DNA of 32,494 nucleotides. Source: Streptomyces thermovulgaris. GTDB lineage: Bacteria > Actinomycetota > Actinomycetes > Streptomycetales > Streptomycetaceae. Positions 31,406 to 32,494 of this stretch are shown here, in pieces (the first letter of the stretch is position 1; each line of letters starts with the position of its first letter). Made by a program: the position numbers and the translations under genes. The DNA lies in contig NZ_MUME01000027.1 of NCBI RefSeq assembly GCF_002155915.1, positions 1-32,494 of the forward strand, in the 5' to 3' direction. The notes below the pieces were generated by a model. It was not told the origin of the DNA, did not search any database, and saw only the letters and a list, made by a program, of their open reading frames with translations.

Positions 31406-31423
31406 CGTTACTAGCCAGTAACG
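31406..31423. promoter_or_regulatory. Palindrome GTTACT-n4-AGTAAC
   Basis: Perfect 7-bp arms, counting the flanking C and G, around AGCC. It uses the same half-site as 31278-31292, about 129 bases downstream. Operator function is inferred from symmetry and repetition. Confidence 0.6.
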
Positions 31424-31531
31424 AACCCCCTTGTGCGGGCGGCGAGAATGCACCACGATCGGCGACGCTCGGTCCATTCCCGTACCCCGGCAGCCGGTCG
31501 GGGGACGGAGTGTCTGGGTCCCCACCGAGCA

Positions 31532-31595
31532 GGGCCGGCGGCAGTGGTGCCGGCCCTTGGACAGGGGGGTCTTCGCTCAATGGCGAAGCCTGTCC
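31532..31595 (+). ncRNA. Two adjacent stable hairpins in the DUF6230 leader
   Basis: The first stem is GGGCCGGC (31532-31539) with GCCGGCCC (31549-31556). Three bases later GGACAGG (31559-31565) pairs with CCTGTCC (31589-31595), enclosing a second stem CTTCGC/GCGAAG with a 6-base loop. These could be a transcription attenuator, an mRNA 5' stabiliser or part of a small RNA. No known riboswitch consensus was recognised. Confidence 0.4.
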
Positions 31596-31797
31596 GCAAG
31601 GTTGTGCGTGATGCGTGTCAGGCGCGACCAGTGGTTGTCGCTCGGGGGTGAACGCCGGTGATTCGGGCGCGATGCGCGTCACTGAGCGCGGGCGCTCTCC
31701 TTCCCGAGGGCGTAGCACTTCTCCCATCCCTGCCCGGCCGGACCGCCGACCGGCGGTGAGCCGTCGTCAGGAGATGTACGTCCGAGAAGGAGGAACT

Positions 31798-32427
31798 ATG
31801 GAGTCCCAAGTGCGTGGCGGGACCAGATGGAAGCGGTTCGCTGTGGTCATGGTGCCCAGCGTGGCCGCGACGGCGGCGATAGGCGTGGCCCTGGCGCAGG
31901 GTGCTCTCGCCGCGTCGTTCAGCGTGTCGGGCCAGTCGTTCAAGGTGACGGCCGAGAAGCTCGTCGGCAGCGGGTTCTCCCAGTACGGGGCGATCGACTC
32001 GGGCAAGAGCCTGGAGGGCAAGGACGAGCACCACCCGGTCGCGGTCTCGGCCTTCAAGAAGGCCACGATCAACAACCTGTGCCAGTCGGTCGTCACGCCC
32101 ACGCCCTTCGGCAATGTGAGCCTGCTTCTGAGGGCGGGCGGCGGTTCCAAGCCGGTCGAGGCCAGCAACCTCTACATCGACGTCGCTGACCTCAGCGCCG
32201 ACGCGACCTTCAACAACATCGACATCGGTGTGGCGGCCAAGGACGCCAGCAAGGGTCCGGGCATGAAGGGCGGCAGCGAGCAGGCCAACCCCTTCGGTTT
32301 CGCCCAGCAGGCCGACTCGGCCACGCTGACCGACGTGAAGCAGACGGCGTGGGCGACCACCGCCGGAACCTTCAAGCTCAGCGGCCTGAAGATGTCGCTG
32401 GCCACGGGCACCAAGGAGTGCTACTAG
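31798..32427 (+). CDS. DUF6230 family secreted or membrane-anchored protein
   Basis: This 209-residue protein has a Sec-type N-terminal signal or anchor: basic MESQVRGGTRWKRF, hydrophobic AVVMVPSVAATAAIGVALA, then QGALAASF, which offers an A-x-A cleavage site. The remainder is a polar beta-rich domain with VSGQSFKVTAEKLVGSGFSQ and two Cys (NLCQSV and the terminal KECY). Older Streptomyces annotations call such proteins cholesterol esterase, for which I see no catalytic Ser motif. The gene usually precedes a DUF6114 membrane protein gene, which would lie beyond the window. The start is firm: AAGGAGG lies 5 bases before ATG 31798. The leader is long and palindrome-rich. Confidence 0.88.
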   Translation: MESQVRGGTRWKRFAVVMVPSVAATAAIGVALAQGALAASFSVSGQSFKVTAEKLVGSGFSQYGAIDSGKSLEGKDEHHPVAVSAFKKATINNLCQSVVTPTPFGNVSLLLRAGGGSKPVEASNLYIDVADLSADATFNNIDIGVAAKDASKGPGMKGGSEQANPFGFAQQADSATLTDVKQTAWATTAGTFKLSGLKMSLATGTKECY

Positions 32428-32436
32428 GCACTCGGT

Positions 32437-32471
32437 GACGGGCGGGGGAGCCGGTGGCGCCCCCGCCCGTC
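32437..32471 (+). terminator. Hairpin after the DUF6230 gene
   Basis: A perfect 12-bp stem (GACGGGCGGGGG with CCCCCGCCCGTC) and 11-base loop, 9 bases after the stop codon. It could end or attenuate transcription into the expected downstream gene. Confidence 0.75.
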
Positions 32472-32494
32472 CCGCCCTTTGCCCACTGCTTCAC

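Larger units (their letters stand above)
31122..31797 (+). promoter_or_regulatory. 676-bp intergenic region: terminator, palindrome cluster, structured leader
   Basis: No protein gene is supported here. In order it holds the terminator at 31124-31149; an extended inverted repeat at 31239-31276; the palindrome GTTACT-ggg-AGTAAC at 31278-31292; a 13-base palindrome ACCGGG-T-CCCGGT at 31385-31397; GTTACT-agcc-AGTAAC at 31407-31422; and two hairpins at 31532-31556 and 31559-31595. The last 200 bases form the leader of the DUF6230 gene. Confidence 0.6.

Noticed and set aside
29961-31727. A 588-codon minus-strand frame across the thioredoxin gene and the DUF6230 leader
   Set aside because: It overlaps a certain gene, terminators and palindromes and has no family features.
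31122-31797. A possible riboswitch (cobalamin, c-di-AMP or SAM type) in the DUF6230 leader
   Set aside because: I could not match the conserved boxes of these classes; only generic hairpins are supported.
1-32494. Integrated element or genomic island
   Set aside because: No integrase, transposase, tRNA attachment site or base-composition break was seen; gene order matches the Streptomyces core.

Overview
The window is high-GC actinobacterial DNA, almost certainly from a Streptomyces chromosome core. The evidence is very high third-position GC, GTG starts, intrinsic terminators mostly without U-tracts, and a gene order I recognise from memory as the Streptomyces coelicolor SCO5385-SCO5420 neighbourhood (hbd, STAS protein, ATP-binding protein, nucS, ..., filP, scy, mce, thiolase, meaB, ..., icmA, ..., thioredoxin). 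I see no tRNA, rRNA, CRISPR array, insertion sequence or phage gene. The locus looks conserved rather than a recently acquired island.

Layout. 1-4.3 kb: the 3' part of a 3-hydroxybutyryl-CoA dehydrogenase gene, a small STAS protein, and a large membrane-anchored protein with an STAND/NB-ARC-like NTPase domain and a degenerate Walker A motif. 4.4-7.5 kb: the mismatch endonuclease gene nucS, converging with the previous gene over a 16-bp hairpin; a conserved unknown protein; a luciferase-like oxidoreductase; and a small protein with a possible zinc site. 7.7-11.6 kb: two tandem ATPase-permease pairs of ABC-2 type on the minus strand. 11.7-16.9 kb: the cytoskeletal coiled-coil genes filP and scy. 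17.0-19.9 kb: methylmalonyl-CoA epimerase, divergent from a thiolase-meaB pair. 20.1-22.7 kb: three tandem AIM24-family genes followed by a MarR regulator. 22.9-27.1 kb: two DUF3817 membrane proteins, a thiamine-binding-type protein, an ArsR-like regulator divergent from an MFS transporter, and a second MarR. 27.2-32.5 kb: isobutyryl-CoA mutase large subunit (icmA) behind a perfect 24-bp palindrome, a TetR regulator, a thioredoxin-TPR protein, and a secreted DUF6230 protein behind a long, palindrome-rich leader.

How the genes fit together. One theme is short-chain acyl-CoA metabolism: Hbd, thiolase, epimerase, MeaB and IcmA all handle acetoacetyl-, methylmalonyl- or (iso)butyryl-CoA, which feed the TCA cycle and polyketide synthesis. 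The second theme is tip growth: Scy and FilP build the apical scaffold of hyphae. The two are interleaved without obvious mechanistic linkage.

No clearly new multi-gene system was found. The observations most worth testing are the operator-like palindromes in front of icmA and the DUF6230 gene, the structured DUF6230 leader, the hairpin abutting the ABC operon start, GACAC boxes at the putative filP promoter, the triple AIM24 operon, and the Arg-for-Lys Walker A protein.
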